64,000 bases of DNA, from NCBI GenBank assembly GCA_023078685.1, contig JALGAS010000001.1:5332001-5396000 (forward strand). Reading direction: 5' to 3'. Shown here piece by piece: positions 9,861 through 21,733 of this stretch (its first letter is position 1; each line of letters begins with the position of its first letter). This stretch comes from Neopestalotiopsis rosae. Its lineage: Eukaryota; Ascomycota; Sordariomycetes; Amphisphaeriales; Sporocadaceae. A program made the translations under genes and the position numbers. Below the pieces are notes generated by a model. It saw only the letters and a list, made by a program, of their open reading frames with translations. It made no database searches and was not told the DNA's origin.

Positions 9861-11231
9861 ATGCCAGCATTGTCCCAGACCAAGGCGCTGGTCTCGCGCG
9901 GCCCCGTCTCACAGGGCAAGTGGTCCATTGAGCCGGTCAAGCTGCGCGAGCTCGAAGACGACGAGGTTCTGGTGGAAATCGTGGCCTCGGGCATCTGCCA
10001 TACCGACTTGCACTGCGGCAACACGGCAGGTGACAAGAACGTGCCGGGCGTATTCTACCCTCGTGTTCTAGGTCATGAAGGTGAGTTCCTGTGACCAACT
10101 CAGGGTTTCCATATTGTTATTTGCAAGGAGTGGTTTTTACTAATCCCGTCTGATAGGTTCTGGCTATGTCAAGAAAGCAGGCTCTGCCGTTACTTCCGTG
10201 AAGGAAGGGGATGCCGTACTTTTGTCGTTTTCGTATTGTGGCGATTGTCATGTCTGCAAGACTGGTAAGACTACCTCTCTTTACCTTGTGCAGCCCATGG
10301 CTCGCCAAGACGCTGCATACTGGAGATGCTGCTCAAACCAATACGATGCACCCCAAGACTTACATGAGTAACAGGACCACCCTCACATTGCACCGACTTC
10401 TTCAACATCAACTTCATGGGCAAGCCAGTCTTCACATCGCAGCACGTCAAGACGTCCATGGACCCCGCCGCCGCCAGCAACCCCGACATTGGCGGGCGCT
10501 TCTTTGGGCAGTCGTCTTTCGCGCGGCACACGATCGTGTCGTCCAAGTGCGTCGTCAACGTGACGCCACTCAACCTCCAACCCGACGAGCTCCGCCTCCT
10601 GGCGCCCCTGGGCTGCGGCCTGCAGACGGGCGCCGGCACCGTGCAGAACGTGGCCAAGGCCGGGCCCGACGACTGCGTCGCCGTCATTGGCCTCGGCGGC
10701 GTCGGCCTGGCCGCCGTCATGGCCGCCAAGAACGCCGGGTGCCGCAGGATCATCGGCCTCGACCGACTGGCCTCGCGGCTGGACCTGGCGCGCGAGCTGG
10801 GCGCCACGGACGTTGTGGACACGAGCGGCAAGTCCACGGCAGAGATCGTCGAGGCCGTCAAGAGCGCTTCGGATGGTCTGGGGGCCACTGTGGCGATCGA
10901 CACTTCGGCGCACCCGCCCCTCGTTGATGCTGCTGTGCAGTTCACGAGGTACATGGCACAGATCATACAGGTCGGAACCGGCATGCCTGAATCATTCCTT
11001 AGTATACATATGCAAAGTTTCATGGTGAGTGGTAAGCGCTACTATGGAGCTGTCCAAGGGCACAGTCGGACGGCCGAGTATATTCCCAAATTGATTGAGT
11101 GGTGGCGAGATGGGAAATTCCCCGTTGAGAAACTAATCAAGACCTTTGACTTTGAGGACTTTGATGGCGCCATCAAATGTATGGGCGATGGCTCAGTAGT
11201 CAAGCCGGTACTCGTCTGGAAGAGCGAGTGA
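9861..11231 (+). CDS. Zinc-dependent alcohol dehydrogenase (MDR family)
   Basis: Three exons, 9861-10080, 10157-10264 and 10375-11231, with introns of 76 and 110 nt; 394 residues. The N-terminal GroES-like domain has the catalytic zinc ligands Cys46 (GICHTDLHCG) and His72-Glu73 (GHEG). Cys101, Cys104, Cys107 and Cys115 form the structural zinc lobe. The Rossmann domain carries GLGGVG at about 215-220, followed by an Asp suited to NAD binding (GLDRLASR). The pattern is closest to aryl or benzyl alcohol dehydrogenases of the medium-chain superfamily. It should oxidise alcohols or reduce aldehydes with NAD(H) in the cytosol; the real substrate cannot be read from the sequence. The second intron is relatively long but simple splicing keeps the frame. 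Confidence 0.88.
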
Positions 11232-11620
11232 AAGCAGATTTAGAACGATAACACGTCATTATACATCACACAAGTGCACAAGATTCAAAAGTGATCTAAA
11301 ACTGTAGTCTATTAAACAGTCTTTTTTGTCTATCTGGTGGTATCCTCGCGGCCAAATACACGCGAGCTATCATCATCTGGGTCTCCAGTCCAGACAAGTA
11401 GCCCTTGCCCTACTCTGGCCAAGTCAAAGGATGCGCCATCCACGGGTGCTATTCAACCCGTGTGCGCTAAAAACAGAAATGCCTCAACCATCATGCAACC
11501 CGAACTTTTCTGCTGATCAGGGAATTGACAAAAGAAAACGGTAAGACCATGTTCATGAAGGTATTAGTCGTACGTGAGAGTCGTAAATGTGCAAAAGATT
11601 CGTGTGAGAAGATAAAACGC
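11232..11620. other. Intergenic, convergent 3' ends
   Basis: Between the convergent dehydrogenase and elongation factor 3 genes, so it holds two 3' untranslated regions. Nothing further was seen. Confidence 0.5.
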
Positions 11621-14600
11621 TTAGTCCTCCTCGTCGGAGAAGACCTCCTCACCACGCTTGCGGCGGGCCATACGCTCCTTCTTCTTCTTGCGGGCTTCCG
11701 AAGAAGTAAGCTTGGCCTTCTTCTTCGTGGTCACGATCTTGTTACCCATGGCGTCGAACTTCTCCTCCTCATCGTCATCCTTGCCAGTCAGGCGGGGACC
11801 GCTACCCTGTCCCTGAACCCAGTTGTGGCCGGAAGGAGTCATCTTACCGTCCATGACGGCCCAGACTTCCTCAGTAATGTCCTTGGTGAACTCAGCCGAG
11901 TGAGTAATGATGATGACACCACCCTCGAACTTCTTCAGGGCCTTGGACAAGGCACCGAGAGAGTCACGGTCGAGATAGTTGGTAGGCTCGTCAAGGACAA
12001 TCAAGTGGGGTCGCTGCCACGAGCAAGCAGACAGAACGACCTTGACACGCTGACCACCGGACAGACCGCGCATACGCGAGTGAGAAACAAGCTCAGCATC
12101 GAGACCGAAGTTGGCGCAGTGAGACTCAATCTCCTTGCGGACCAGGGGACGGAACTGACCAGAGGCAAGAGCCTCCTTCATATCGACATCAGCAACCATC
12201 TTCTGGTGAGAGGCGAGCAGCTCGGAACGGGGCAACCAAGCGTTGTCGGCGCTCATCATGGGAACCCAGCGCTCGTTCTTCATGCCAATGTTCTCACCAA
12301 GAGCGAACGAACACTCGTACTCGTAAGAGTTCTTGAACTTTCTGCGGGAGTTGATGCCAATGACACGTCTTTGGGTACCCTCGACACGGAAGACCTTGTC
12401 CATGGCCTTCTCATCCTCCTCGGTGATGATCTTGTTGGCACGGTCCATGGTCTCACGATCCTCACCAGTCTGGAAACGCCACTGAATGTACTCGGAAGGA
12501 GTCTTGTCCAAGTGGTTATCAATGTGGGCGAAAGCGTGCTGCTTGATGTAGGCAATACGGATGTTCTCGTGCTGGTAGATCTCACCCTGGGTAGGGATAA
12601 GCTCACCAGTGAGGACGTTGATCAGGGTAGACTTTCCAGCACCGTTGGGACCAATGACGGCAATACGAGAACCGAGCGAGCACTGGAAGGTGATGTCCTG
12701 AATCTGGGGCTTGGGGGTACCGGGGTACTGGAAGGTCATCTTGGTGGCACGCAGAATGGCCTTGGCCTTGGTCTTGACACCCTCAAGGAAACCGGGCTCG
12801 GGGAAAGTGAACTCAATCTCAGATTCGCCGAGCTCGTAGTAAGACTTGGCGTGGGGGTTCTTCTCGACGAAAGCCTTCAGGTTACCCTTGTAACGCTTGA
12901 GCTTGAAGCGCTCGTAGTGGATAATGTACTGGGTAACGTTGTCAAGGAAACCAGAGTCGTGGGAGACGATGATGGAGGTGCAGGGGGAGTTGGTGAGGTA
13001 GTCCTCGAGCCACTTAACGTTCTTCACGTCCAAGTGGTTAGTAGGCTCGTCGAGGAGCAGGATATCAGGGGCCTCGAAGACGGCACGGCACAGAGCCAGC
13101 TTCATCTTCCAACCACCGGACAGGGCGGAGATCTCACCCTCAACCATCTGCTGGGTGAAACCGAACTCGTCAAGGCGCTTCTTGACCTCCTCCTCGGAGA
13201 CGTCAACCTTGGCCTCCTCGAGCTTCTTCATGGTCCAGGAGATGGTGGTCATCTCAGTATCGGCAGAGTCCAAGTCGTGCTCGACGAAGACAGTCTTGAC
13301 CTCGTTCTGCTTGGGGAAACCCTCGACCTGCTCGTTGTTGATGGCGCGCATGAGGGTGGACTTTCCGGAACCGTTGGGACCGCAAAGACCGTAGCGGCGA
13401 CCACGCTTCAGACGCAGGTGAGTCTGGTTGAGCAGGATCTTGGCACCATAGGCAAGAGAGAAGGTACAGTTGCAAAGGTCCTCACCCTCGTCATCATCGA
13501 CCTCCTCCTCAGCGGCGTCTCCAAGAGCAGACGAAGCGCGCTTGCGGAGGGTGTCAAGAACGGCGTCAGCATCAGCATCACCGACAAGGACAGTGATGAA
13601 AGGCTTGACAGCACCAGCCCAGGTGGAGGTCTCGGTCTCCTTCTCGTCGACGAGCTGACCACCAATGGCGGCAACGTACTCAACGACGGGAGCAAGGGAC
13701 TCAATAACACCGGCGTGCTTGCTGGGGATGGCACCCTTCAGGTGGCCAAGAACGGTAGAAAGGTCACCGTCGTGGCGAACCTCGGGGATCTTTCCGTTCT
13801 GGACGGCACCGACACGGGTAAGGGTGTCGAGAGCCTGCTTGGTCTTCTCACGAGCCTCGGGATCAGCGAGGATGTCGTAGTTCTTCTGGAGAGCGGGCAT
13901 CATCTTGGGCAAGAAAGGAGCAACGATGTTGGGGTCGTCGACGAGCTTGCACATGTTGTCAACAATGACGGCAGCCTTACGCTTGATGGCAGTGTCACGC
14001 TCAGCGAGACCACGGTCCAGGAGGGGAACCATGATGGCGAGAGTGGGCTCCTGCACCTCAGTGACGAAAGTGGTGGCACCGAGCAAGTGAACGGTCTCAG
14101 GAACGTTCTCGGGCTTGGCAATACACTTGATGAGCTCGGGAATAAAACGCTCGATATCCTTGTTGACGACCAACTCGCAGATCTTCTCCATGGTCTTGTA
14201 GGCACGCTCCTTGACCTCCTTCTTGGTGTCCCACATGGACTCGGAGACAACAGGAATGAGCTCAGGGACACGGTAGGCGAGCTGAGCAGGGGCGGTGCGG
14301 ACGAGGGTCTCAATGCACTCGAGAGCGGTGATCTTCTCGGGCCACTTCTGGGCAGTCAAGATGGAGTTGACGATGTGGGGAAGGATGGCCTTGACAGCGT
14401 TGGGGGTGATGGCCTCAACGATGGCGAGGGTGGCGGCAATGGCGGCGTTCTTGACCGAGGTGATCTTGTCGCCAATGGCGGCCAAGGTGGAGGGCAGGAG
14501 AACGACGAGGTAGGGCTCGACGTTGGCGGCAATCTCAGAGTGCTGAGCAATGGCCTGGATGGCCGAGAGAGCCTTCTCACGGGCGGCGGCATCCTTCTTG

Positions 14601-15061
14601 TTGGCGAGCTCCTTCTTCAGGGCCTCAACAGTCCTACAATTGCAGAATTAGTATGAGTCGGACCAGTGATTATAGTGGCAGATATGGAATCAGTGCAGCC
14701 ATATGCCATAGGTGTTCTTGGCAGCCACCAAATGGCTGCACAAGCGTGGCCGAAAATTGTGAGGGGAAATTTTCTTTGGTGGGTCTGGAGGGGTAGGGTG
14801 TGCAGAGGGGCAAATCATTGCGCGGGTAGCAAAATGGTGCCAGACGCTGCTGAAAGGTTTTTTTTTTCGGGGGAAACGATTGGAGGGGAGGAGCTGGCTG
14901 GCTTACTTGGTAGGGGCGGCCTGGTCCTCAATGCGACCGTTGATGAAGCTGGCCAGAGCAGTGGTGGTCTCCTTGATCTCAGGAGCCTCCTTGGAAACGG
15001 AGAGCTTCTTCATCAGGTCATCAAGGACCTTGATGGACTGAGCGTTCTCCTTGGCAGACAT
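11621..15061 (-). CDS. Translation elongation factor 3 (eEF3), ABC-F type ATPase
   Basis: Two exons, 15061-14907 and 14633-11621, with a 273-nt first intron of the kind often seen in highly expressed fungal genes; 1055 residues, the usual eEF3 length. The N-terminal third consists of HEAT repeats. Two ABC cassettes follow, with Walker [10 protein letters not shown] and GPNGAGKST, signatures LSGGW and LSGGQ, and Walker [12 protein letters not shown] and [12 protein letters not shown]. The chromodomain-like insert sits in the second cassette. The C-terminal tail is strongly basic, then acidic (EEVFSDEED). eEF3 is a fungal-specific ribosomal ATPase that drives tRNA release from the E site during elongation. 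Strong codon bias leaves a long open frame on the opposite strand, which is not a gene. Confidence 0.97.
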
Positions 15062-18000
15062 ATTGACTGTGTTTTCGATCTTCTACCGGTTGAAATTGGG
15101 TATAAGGGTCGAAAATAGGGCCGTCTTATCGAGTCGTTCGAAAAGCCGGTCGATCGTTCTCGTTGCGGAAAGGACGAGAAGTGAAGAAAGAAAGTCTAGA
15201 AAAAGCCGGATCGTCTATAAGATCTGGCGGATGAATCCCAAAGTGATGTCGTGGGACGAAGCAAGAGTGTGATGCCCACAGATGCTGACGGAGAATCAGA
15301 TCTGTTCTATGATGGCTATCTGCACTCGCTTGAATCTAACCTCGCGGGTGTTGCAGGAATTCTACTAGGTGGAGAGCCCAGAGAGTTCCTATAATGCTGA
15401 GGAAGAGGGGTGAAGTGTTTTTCTTGGAAAAGAAAAGAAATGGAGATGGAGGAGGAGGAGGAGGGAGAGGAGCGCTGGTGGGAGGAAAGGCTGCGAGAGA
15501 CTTTTTATTCAGGAATCCCTCGCTTCGGCCCAGAAATAAATTTTTTATTTTTCTGGCGAGGGGCAACGACCAGATTTTTCGCCTGGCTTTTGGTGGGATG
15601 GAGGGGGAAAGACTGAGAGCTGCAGGGATCTAGTCCACTGAGATAGGGCCGCTAGTCCAACAAGAAGCCAGCTCGGCCAGCAGCCAGCCAGACATGAATG
15701 CACCAGACGCTTGGGCTCCGTCAGCAAGGTACGGGGGTACATCTGTCCTTCCCGACCTCGATGCGCCCGCGCCTCATCCGGGACCAAGGTGCCCAATTCT
15801 CGACCAGTGATTGGCTCAGTTCGTCTCTTCGATTCATGCTTATCGTTATCGAAGGCGGTGAGCTTCGGCGACTGCGCCTGGGTTTCGCTGGGATGATGCG
15901 AAAGGCGGGTTGCCCAGCGTAACATACCCCAGTGACCCAAAGTTTCAGTGCAAATTGCCGTCTCATCAGTGCTCTCTCTACAGGTTACTCTCAGATTTTT
16001 CCTCTCCCACCCCGCAGCGCTGAGCGATAAGTCGCACCGGCTCAACTGTTTCCTCTTACCACTTGGTGTAGCGCAAGCGATACTCCAGACTCCAGCGACG
16101 GTCACAATAACTTCGCCTGTTCCACAGCTAAAGAAAAATTCTATCGTTACAAAGTGCGGGCACTATGACATCACGTAATGCTGCTAGACAGAGCATATTC
16201 ATCCACTTGCCGTTTCTCATAGTAAATCAGCATACCTAAGTAACCTAGCTAGGAGGAGTCGTGTGCCTTTTTATGACCAGGTCTAACATCGTCGGCTTTC
16301 GCGTTGTACATAGTAATGTAGTCCAATGTATGGAGCTTTGTTTCCTCGAGCGCGGGGTTGTAAAAGTGTCGTTCATAGTATGGCCATCCGCCACTGCCAA
16401 AAAACCATCGTACCGAACAAATCGTCAAAACCCCCTAGGAAACAGATCAATCACAAAGTCTAGAATGCTGGAATATGTGCAACTAATGCTTAGCATTCAG
16501 GGTCGCTCGTCTGCCAGGCAATTGCTTTAACTCGGACTGGAGATGTCTTCCTGCCTTTTATGGGTGTCGCATTGGAAACATCCACAAATCGAGCAGTATA
16601 CTCCACTCTTGTACATTTTTTCCTTCATTATCGCCGCCACCTCTGGCTGCTGGCTTCTTTACACTTCTTGATGATCGCTTTCTTTGCCCGAATGAGGCCA
16701 CGTATCTTTGTCAGGGTATTATGCAATCTGCCGCTGGCGGCTTGTGCCTACAGCACACTAGACTACAACTTGACAAGCAGCTATGCAGACATTTGACGGG
16801 AAGACCTAATGTCAGTTGGAAAATAATGTCTAGAAGGTCTGTCTGTCTGTCAGCCTGCGCCGCCACCACTCATTGGGTGAGACGAAAGAGCAAGACAATA
16901 ATAGAAGGCTAGCTAGCAATCGCTGGCCCCCCTCCGAGCGCCCCCACACATCAGAATTCCGCCTTCGTTCTATCAGAAATTCCACGGATCCGAACCTAGA
17001 AACTTGGAGCAACGACAACTGATTGAGCCACCCCAAAGCCAAATCCTTTGGCGCTTTCTCTTCCCTCTCAATCTCTGGACAGTGTCTCGGGTGAAGCTTT
17101 CCAACTGCATTAGGTTGACAACTGAGATGACCGCGGCGCCCCCGAACATTCGGTACCTGGCACATGTCTGACGCATATCTAACGTGGTCGGCAAGTGGCC
17201 CATGCCGTCTTGGAGGCAAAGTTCTCCCTTCATTCCACATATTCTAGGGCTCTTGGCAAAAGGCAATGAGCTGTCTTGTGCCCGCCGAAACTATTCACAA
17301 ATTCTCGAGTGCCATTCCATTATCGATGCCAAAAATGTATCCAAATCTTCGTCACTGCCGAATGACGGTTCATAATTGGTGAAGGGGCAAACCCCGGATT
17401 TGATCCTGGTCGTCTATTTTGGACGAATCCGGGGTCGCTCGCTTGCTCCGGGTTTTTAGGGTTGCCGCACAAATTCTTTTGGCTGCACAGTCAACCATGC
17501 CAAAGCGCTAGGTTGCAAAAGATGACAATGCATACAATTGCTCAATTCATGCCTATTTGCATGGAATATTGATCCTCAGCCCTACCGAGAGTGTCATATT
17601 GATCGCCTTACACATGTTTCTGAATGCTTATATCGGACTACCCAGGCAGGTCTTTTCAGGTATCATGCGAGTACTATCGCAGTCTGCTTATATGCATGCT
17701 TATTTGGCCTGTGGACGCTAGAAGTTGTAATTTTCCGCGCAATACGGAGAATCGATAATTCAACCAGAGTAATAGGTACTGTATATATGTTTGCTCTCGT
17801 GGTCAGCTCTAGTCTCTTTCTGGGACTCTGGGTTGAGTGCTTCAGGCTGTGCGAGACGGCCTGGACAGTGTCTGGCATTTAATCATGTGTAATGCGGATT
17901 GACTCCCATTACAAGCCTTCGGTATTTCTACCATGGTCATTATTATTTGAACGCTTTGTGCAGACTCGAAGTGTATGCTCAGGTGACCGGAAACGGTTTG

Positions 18001-18221
18001 CATTATAGCACTTCATTGTCTTGACCATGGCTAACACAATTCCATTGACCTCCTTGAAGGTCTGTTCAGGCACTGCCGTTTTGACTCTTGGATATTCTGG
18101 AAATACAGTCAATTCTAGAGTGGAGCTTGCATACATACGTTTGTTATGATTTATGTTACCATCATGATTGACGTGAACACATGATATCGTTTTTTTCGCT
18201 TCAGTTTCACTGATAAGAACT
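15062..18221. other. Gene-poor region upstream of eEF3
   Basis: About 3.2 kb. It includes the eEF3 promoter and leader (15062 to roughly 16000, with long purine and pyrimidine tracts) and then sequence without recognisable coding content. An inverted repeat lies at 17391-17435. A minus-strand frame of 186 codons at 15545-16105 has no recognisable motif and a composition unlike a protein. Confidence 0.45.
17391..17435. repeat. Inverted repeat with 10-bp arms
   Basis: ACCCCGGATT at 17391-17400 faces AATCCGGGGT at 17426-17435 across 25 bases. The spacer also has CGTC and GACG that could pair. The arms extend imperfectly (GATCC against GGAC). It could be a hairpin, a solo remnant of a small inverted-repeat element, or a binding-site pair; no target-site duplication was recognised. 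Confidence 0.6.
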
Positions 18222-21200
18222 ATGTGCACACCATCTAGGGGACACCAAAAACCTACCTCGACGCCAGCCGAGGCAGCTGAGGACTACATCAGAAGGAGAC
18301 TGGTCCCAGATTGTGGTTACGATTGGCGTCCCTTCCTAAAAGCACTGTTTGAACGCGATGATTCTAATCGAGAAACAGACATAGCTGGTGGTAAGTGTAC
18401 CGAGAACAGAGCTGTGTCCTCCGTGTCTCTAAAATACGTGACTTCAGGCGCAGGGACTTCTTCAAAAGAAACTTATGTCCCGGAATGGACTCGGCCAGGA
18501 TACCAGGACCATCGTAAGCTTGTCTTGCCAGAATGGGGATTCATAGGACAATCAGAGGTTGGTACGCATCAGCCGTTGCGCCCGGCTCTCCAACCGCAGG
18601 ACAAGGCCAAGAACCCTTCAGCCTACGCTCAGAGATGGGGCATCTATCCCGACCATGACGACGGTCAAAGTCGACTAGAACCGACGACTGATGACTCTCG
18701 TAAAGCTCGCGTTGCTATGCAAGTGATTCTCGACAATGCTAGCCCCGAGGAAAAGGATGATATGATTGAGCAAACGAGAGTTCAGGGACTGCCACCCTTT
18801 TATGAGGTTGATGGCGATGCGTCCATTGCAATCGATGTATTCGAAGAGTGGAGGACATCCACGGGCAAACCATCATGGACTGACATATCAATACATCCGG
18901 ATCTACAACACGATATATTGACAACGGATTTCACCAAGTTAAAGCACCTGCCTGATAACACGAAGAGATTTTACAACAAGCTGATCGCAAGCGTCAAAGA
19001 AGATGCAAACTGGCAACGATTCTTGTTCAAGGGACTGCAAACGGATGAACTCATTGCAGAAAACGGCCATACCATGTCGAATACGGCCACGCACAACTTG
19101 GACATGAACCAGCCATTACACTGGTAAGTGGCAACTACCATAAACTTCATTTGATCGAATGTCTCTCGCAACTCCGGAAGAAGCTGATTTGTTTTGTCAT
19201 GATTAGTCTACTCGAAAGAACCAAGTGGGAAGATCCTTCCCTACACACGTCTCATCTTAGTAGCCCGCGCTTGTTCTATTCCACCAGCGAATGTCGAAAA
19301 GAATGGAATGCAGTGAGTGATTGAATATCGTTGATATTCGGGGTCTGAGACTTGATCTAACTAGTGACCAAGAGGCAAAATGAAGAGGTTTGGAAAGCTC
19401 TACAGCCTTCTTTGCAATTCGCCTCTCGAGTATTAAATCAGAATCCGGAAATTTGGCAGGCCATCAAAGACCTCCGAACCAGAAAACCCCTTGATCGTAA
19501 TTTGGACCCTCGTGGTTCTCCGAGAACTAGATGCTTGTGGAAAATGGTTCCGGTCGACGATATAGACTCGGAACATATGCCGGTGCCCGTGTCCAGCCTG
19601 TATCTGAAGCGTTTCGATTTCGCGGCTCGAGTTGATCAGATTCTGAACGCTGGACTAGGCAAGCCCTCTCTCTGTCTTCGATTTGCCATGATCGCCAGAC
19701 AAGATGACTGACTAGAATAGAGATTCGAATCATGGACGGCCATGAATACGCACCACCTCGCAATCCAAGCTGCACTCCTCAACCCAATGAGTCTGAGATA
19801 AGACGCGAGCCACAGTGTAGTAGCGGGGTTTACGGCTTTACTGAGGCAGACGAACGCGTTCCAGGACAATTCGTCATCCTCATAGCCGCACAAATGATAT
19901 GGCCACTCCTTGTGCCCGAATACAGCACAAGTGAAAAGCTCTGCTGCCACTTTATGATTGCTGTAACTATCCTGCACGAAATAATGGTAAGAAAGATTGC
20001 ATCCGACCCTGTGATTGTTTCGGCATTGACTAAACTCGCCACAGCATGCTACCCACTTTGCGACTGCGTTCATGTGCGGCAGGCTAGGCAAGCAACATCC
20101 ACCGGACCAGGAAGATTGCGTGTCCAAACTGCTCGAACAAGCCGGTGCCGAACTTTTCGACATGACTCACGCTGACGGTGAACCGTATTGGAAAAATGAT
20201 CCCTGGGCCGAGCTGGGAAGTGCCTTTGAGTACGAGACGTTTGGCATGTTGACGGGTACTCTTCCAGTTCTGGGATCTACTTTCAGGATGATCACTATGC
20301 AGCCTCTCTTACTTGAGGGCTATTCTCACCCGACAGTCTTCTGTGATGATCGCAGATACCTGCCCGTAGATAGGCCCATTGTTGATTTCAGCCAGCCCAT
20401 CCGAATAGACTGGCTTGCGACTCGGTTCGACCAGGGCTGGTGGGACGAGCAAGTCACGAGATGTGGCCTGGAGACGGCTGGCCGGATGACAAACCCAGCT
20501 CACTCTTACTACACTCTCATATCATGTGATTGGGCAGATGAAAAAGCATTAGCAAGGATGATGGGAAGTGATAGTTATACTTTTGCCAAGACTGTCTGGA
20601 CTCTCCTACATCGTCGAGGAATGACTGGCTTGGCCGACTATTGTAAGCACCTCGTGTGGTCCGCGAACAAAGTCTTTGGCATAAAGTCTCGTCTTCGGGC
20701 AGAATATCACCGGCGGGTGGACTACAACCGGTGGGGTCTCAAGGTCGATCCTTTGCCCGAAGCCATGGAAGAGCTTGAGACTGCGAGCTGGCTGGGGCTG
20801 AGAATATTAGAGTGCTGGAGTAATGGAGATCATGAAGAAGGTTTCCGAGAGTGGAAAACCAGTGTGCCAGGCCAACAAATTGCCTGGCGTAACCAAGATC
20901 TACAGTCCTGGCGGGACGAAATGTCACGACATATTCAATATTATTTCTGTGAGCATGGTGCAGTCCTTCGAGTCATTACCAAAACACACCATATCTATGT
21001 CAGGGAGCTCGGAAAGATTGGACAATACGTCCACGAGTACTTCAGGCAAGAGCCAGCAACCAGGTCCTTTCTTTGGCCTCCGGGAGAAGGGCAGTCGTGC
21101 GACGACGATTTCGATTGGGTTGTCGTGACCCTAGGAGCTTATAGGAGAACGGCGTCTGTTATTTGTGATCTCGCAACCAGCATTGGAAGGCACCCTGTAT

Positions 21201-21733
21201 TCAGGAATACCAGAGTGCCGCGTTGGATGAATCACTGGGCCGAGATATTTGACGCATTCTTTCAAGCTGCGGATGCCCTGTACAGAGGACTCCTGGCCGA
21301 TCGAGGCCAGCGACTTGCAGCGGCAGATGTTCATCAACTACTGATCAACATCAAGGCCCCTTCCTCGATCTGGCTCAGTAAAGGGCAGCAGACAAAATCT
21401 GCTGCGGAACAAGAGTATAGGCGTGCTAGCAAAGGGATTCGCGCCACAGTAGACGAGCTCTGTCGCCGAGCTGCCATTTTACAGCAGCCATTAAAATACA
21501 ACTTTGATACCGGCAACATGAAAGCAAAGGCGCGTCTGCGAGCTTCAGGCCAGAGCAAATTAATCCAAAGACCGGCATACTATTTGAGGATAGCTGATAT
21601 CAGTAACCTCATAGCAGCCTACGCGGCTTTAGCGCATTACGCGACACCGCGTAGGATCACAGGCGAGAGGCCGACTGCTTCCAGCATTACAAAGGCGCTT
21701 TCGATGAGCTCGAGACCGAGTGTCAGATGTTAG
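18222..21733 (+). CDS. Large protein of unknown function with HExxH (putative zinc metallopeptidase-like)
   Basis: My model has six exons: 18222-18390, 18448-19123, 19207-19312, 19373-19658, 19721-19986 and 20045-21733; 1063 residues. Phase closes throughout. The first intron is 57 nt, in frame and without stops, so it may sometimes be retained. The fourth intron uses a GC donor (G|GCAAGC). The key motif HEIMH (498-502) is completed only by joining exons 5 and 6; a hydrophobic helix (FMIAVTIL) precedes it, as in zincins. About 55 residues later comes WAELGSAFEYETFG, giving a possible third ligand at Glu557 or Glu563. I recall similar HExxH...ELGxxxE pairs in uncharacterised fungal proteins but cannot name the family. 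No signal peptide or membrane span is apparent. Peptidase activity is a hypothesis. Confidence 0.65.

Noticed and set aside
10265..10374. A third nested intron in the 110-nt intron of the alcohol dehydrogenase
   Set aside because: Ordinary splicing GTAAGA...AACAG keeps the frame and restores the zinc-lobe Cys spacing, so nothing requires nesting.
11525..14656. Plus-strand open frame of 1043 codons
   Set aside because: It lies antisense to eEF3. Strong codon bias of that gene leaves the opposite strand free of stops; the translation is a Leu/Gly/Asp/Val-rich string without motifs, while the minus strand has perfect ABC motifs.
14634..14906. The 273-nt eEF3 intron as two introns with a hidden exon
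   Set aside because: One GTAAGC...TGTAG intron restores the frame (ACC AAG ACT); no conserved extra exon is expected there in eEF3.
15545..16105. Minus-strand frame of 186 codons upstream of eEF3
   Set aside because: No motif, odd composition rich in Ser, Arg and Trp, and it overlaps the likely eEF3 promoter.
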